Origin: Pseudomonas putida
GTDB taxonomy: Bacteria; Pseudomonadota; Gammaproteobacteria; Pseudomonadales; Pseudomonadaceae
Length of the DNA stretch: 64,000 nt
NCBI RefSeq assembly: GCF_026625125.1
Contig: NZ_CP113097.1
Location: 2,046,001 to 2,110,000, forward strand
Direction of reading: 5' to 3'
The notes beneath the pieces are model-generated. The model had not been told where the DNA came from. It searched no databases and saw only the letters and a list, made by a program, of their open reading frames with translations. The position numbers and the translations under genes are program-made. Shown here one piece after another: positions 62,037 through 64,000 of the stretch (its first letter is position 1; each line of letters starts with the position of its first letter).

Positions 62037-64000
62037 ATGAATGCAACCACGCGTGATAACGGTGGCCTTCGGCAGCGGGAGCTCGATGCCCTTGCCCGCG
62101 CCGAGCACGCCGATCCTTTTGCAGTACTTGGCCCCCATGGCGATGGCGCGGGCGGGCTGTGGGTCCGCGCCTATCTGCCAACTGCGCTGAGCGCCCGGGT
62201 GTTGAGCCGTGATGACGGGCGAGTGCTGGGCGAAATGCAGCAGGGCAGCCTGCCCGGGCTGTTCACCGCGCACCTGGATGATGCACAGCCCTACCTGCTG
62301 CAGATCGGCTGGGCCGGTGGCGAGCAGGTGACCGAAGACCCGTACAGCTTTGGCCCGCAGCTGGGAGACATGGACCTGCACCTGTTCGCCGAGGGCAACC
62401 ACCGCGACCTGTCGGGGCGCTTTGGCGCCCAGCCGACGCAGGTCGACGGCGTCGCTGGCGTGTGCTTTTCGGTCTGGGCGCCCAACGCCCGGCGCGTGTC
62501 GGTGGTGGGCGATTTCAACAATTGGGACGGCCGTCGCCACCCGATGCGCCTGCGGCACGGCGCCGGGGTGTGGGAGCTGTTCGTGCCGCGCCTGGGCGTC
62601 GGCGAAACCTACAAATTCGAGGTGCTGGGCAAGGAGGGCGTGCTGCCGCTGAAGGCCGACCCGCTTGCCCGCGCCACTGAGCTGCCGCCCAGCACTGCCT
62701 CGAAGGTGGCCGGCGAACTCAGCCATGACTGGCAAGACCACGAGTGGATGGAGCACCGCGCCCAGCGCCATGCCTACAGTGCCCCGCTGTCGATCTACGA
62801 ACTGCACCCAGGCTCCTGGCAGTGCGAGCTCGACGACCTGGGTGAGGTGTCGCGCTTCTACAATTGGCGCGAACTGGCCGAGCGCCTTGTGCCCTACGTG
62901 CAGAAGCTCAACTTCACCCACATCGAGCTGCTGCCCATCATGGAGCACCCGTTCGGTGGCTCCTGGGGCTACCAGCCCTTGTCGATGTTCGCACCGACTT
63001 CGCGCTACGGCACGCCAGAAGATTTTGCGGCATTCATCGACGCCTGCCACCAAGGTGGCATCGGTGTGATCCTCGACTGGGTGCCGGCGCATTTCCCCAC
63101 GGACGAGCATGGCCTGGCGCGCTTCGACGGCACGGCCCTTTACGAGTACGACAACCCTCTGGAGGGCTTCCACCAGGACTGGAACACCTTGATCTACAAC
63201 CTGGGCCGCAATGAAGTGCGCGGTTTCATGCTGGCTTCGGCACTGCACTGGCTCAAGCACTTCCACATCGATGGCCTGCGGGTCGATGCGGTAGCCTCGA
63301 TGCTGTACCGCGACTATTCGCGCAAGGCTGGCGAATGGGTGCCCAACCGCCATGGCGGGCGCGAGAACCTGGAGGCCATCGACTTCATCCGCCACCTCAA
63401 CGGTGTAGCCGCCCATGAGGCCCCGGGCGCGCTGATCATCGCCGAGGAGTCCACCGCCTGGCCGGGTGTCAGCCAGCCCACCCAGCAAGGTGGCCTGGGC
63501 TTCGCCTACAAGTGGAACATGGGCTGGATGCACGACACCCTGCACTACATCCAGAACGACCCGGTGCACCGCAGCTATCACCACAATGAGATGAGCTTCG
63601 GCCTGATCTACGCCTATTCCGAGCATTTCATCCTGCCGATCTCCCACGACGAAGTGGTGCACGGCAAGCATTCGCTGATCGACAAGATGCCCGGCGATCG
63701 TTGGCAGAAGTTCGCCAACCTGCGCGCCTACCTGGCCTTCATGTGGACTCACCCGGGCAAGAAGCTGTTGTTCATGGGCTGTGAGTTCGGCCAATGGCGC
63801 GAGTGGAACCATGACCACCAGTTGGACTGGTACCTGCTGCAGTACCCAGAGCACCAGGGCGTGCAACGCCTGGTGGGTGACCTGAACCGGCTGTACCGTG
63901 AACTGCCGGCATTGCACGAGCAGGATTGCCAGCCGCAGGGGTTCCAGTGGCTCATCGGTGATGACGCGCAAAATTGTGTGTATGCCTGGCTGCGCTGGAG
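62037..64000 (+). CDS. glgB: 1,4-alpha-glucan branching enzyme (partial, cut by window end)
   Basis: The first 654 codons of GlgB are present, with no stop before the window ends; a full protein is usually about 730-745 residues. N-terminal CBM48 domains ([27 protein letters not shown] and [24 protein letters not shown]) precede the GH13 barrel: [19 protein letters not shown], nucleophile Asp in [11 protein letters not shown], acid Glu in [13 protein letters not shown], and [19 protein letters not shown]. It adds alpha-1,6 branches to the GlgE product. Its ATG follows the treS TAG without a gap. Confidence 0.95.
   Translation, partial: MNATTRDNGGLRQRELDALARAEHADPFAVLGPHGDGAGGLWVRAYLPTALSARVLSRDDGRVLGEMQQGSLPGLFTAHLDDAQPYLLQIGWAGGEQVTEDPYSFGPQLGDMDLHLFAEGNHRDLSGRFGAQPTQVDGVAGVCFSVWAPNARRVSVVGDFNNWDGRRHPMRLRHGAGVWELFVPRLGVGETYKFEVLGKEGVLPLKADPLARATELPPSTASKVAGELSHDWQDHEWMEHRAQRHAYSAPLSIYELHPGSWQCELDDLGEVSRFYNWRELAERLVPYVQKLNFTHIELLPIMEHPFGGSWGYQPLSMFAPTSRYGTPEDFAAFIDACHQGGIGVILDWVPAHFPTDEHGLARFDGTALYEYDNPLEGFHQDWNTLIYNLGRNEVRGFMLASALHWLKHFHIDGLRVDAVASMLYRDYSRKAGEWVPNRHGGRENLEAIDFIRHLNGVAAHEAPGALIIAEESTAWPGVSQPTQQGGLGFAYKWNMGWMHDTLHYIQNDPVHRSYHHNEMSFGLIYAYSEHFILPISHDEVVHGKHSLIDKMPGDRWQKFANLRAYLAFMWTHPGKKLLFMGCEFGQWREWNHDHQLDWYLLQYPEHQGVQRLVGDLNRLYRELPALHEQDCQPQGFQWLIGDDAQNCVYAWLRW

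Noticed and set aside
62031..63971. A 646-codon minus-strand frame opposite glgB
   Set aside because: The plus strand encodes GlgB with its signature motifs through to the window end; the minus frame is a shadow.

Overview
The window is about 64 kb of high-GC chromosome from a Pseudomonas, most likely of the P. putida group. The evidence is the gntR-prpB-prpC-acnD-prpF-prpD-acnB order, a PrrF small RNA next to Fur boxes, a liuABCD cluster with LiuR-type operators, a GlgE/TreS-maltokinase/GlgB operon, and many copies of the P. putida-type REP element (core GCCGGCAAGCCGGC) between genes. No insertion sequence, integrase, prophage or CRISPR array was found, so this looks like ordinary core and accessory chromosome rather than an island. 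The species assignment rests on recalled family knowledge, not on a search.

Left third (1-31.6 kb), metabolism and signalling. After a ketopantoate-reductase-like gene and a universal stress protein come cysB and cysH (sulfur assimilation), pabB (folate), and a three-gene minus-strand operon: retropepsin-like protease, 7TM inactive transglutaminase, RimK-like ATP-grasp ligase. That operon is well conserved but its role is obscure. A GntR regulator then heads the propionate (2-methylcitrate) operon, followed by acnB on the opposite strand. Next are a DUF1289 gene, an orphan gene, queD, a patatin-like gene, a tandem PepSY pair with a two-component system, an HPP/CBS membrane protein, a LysR gene divergent from a PrpE-like acyl-CoA synthetase (which could feed propionyl-CoA to the prp pathway), zapE, a YdcH-like gene and tRNA-Gln(TTG).

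Middle (32-48.7 kb), environment sensing and surface. A bacteriophytochrome, a single-domain response regulator and a hybrid histidine kinase form a minus-strand operon. It is divergent from a seven-gene Csu-type chaperone-usher pilus operon with four spore-coat-U subunits, chaperone, usher and tip adhesin. Then come an M14 carboxypeptidase, an MFS exporter of lower GC, and an iron-control patch. The patch holds a small protein that joins a sigma-70 region 4, a FecR-like cytoplasmic domain and one membrane helix under a Fur box, and a PrrF sRNA under its own Fur box. A DUF6124-like gene and a LexA-like repressor that seems to have lost its protease residues follow.

Right third (48.8-64 kb), leucine catabolism and alpha-glucan. 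liuDCBA (minus strand) converts isovaleryl-CoA to HMG-CoA. It is divergent from an acyl-CoA synthetase gene across two 16-bp palindromes 50 bp apart. Neither liuR nor liuE is present here. After a 53-residue proline-rich peptide gene, glgE, treS-maltokinase and glgB (cut by the window end) encode the route trehalose to maltose to maltose-1-phosphate to branched alpha-glucan.

Most genes here are of known families. The observations most worth follow-up are the sigma4-FecR-TM fusion, the protease/7TM-transglutaminase/ligase operon, the photoreceptor operon facing the pilus operon, the catalytically degenerate S24 repressor, and several structured intergenic elements.
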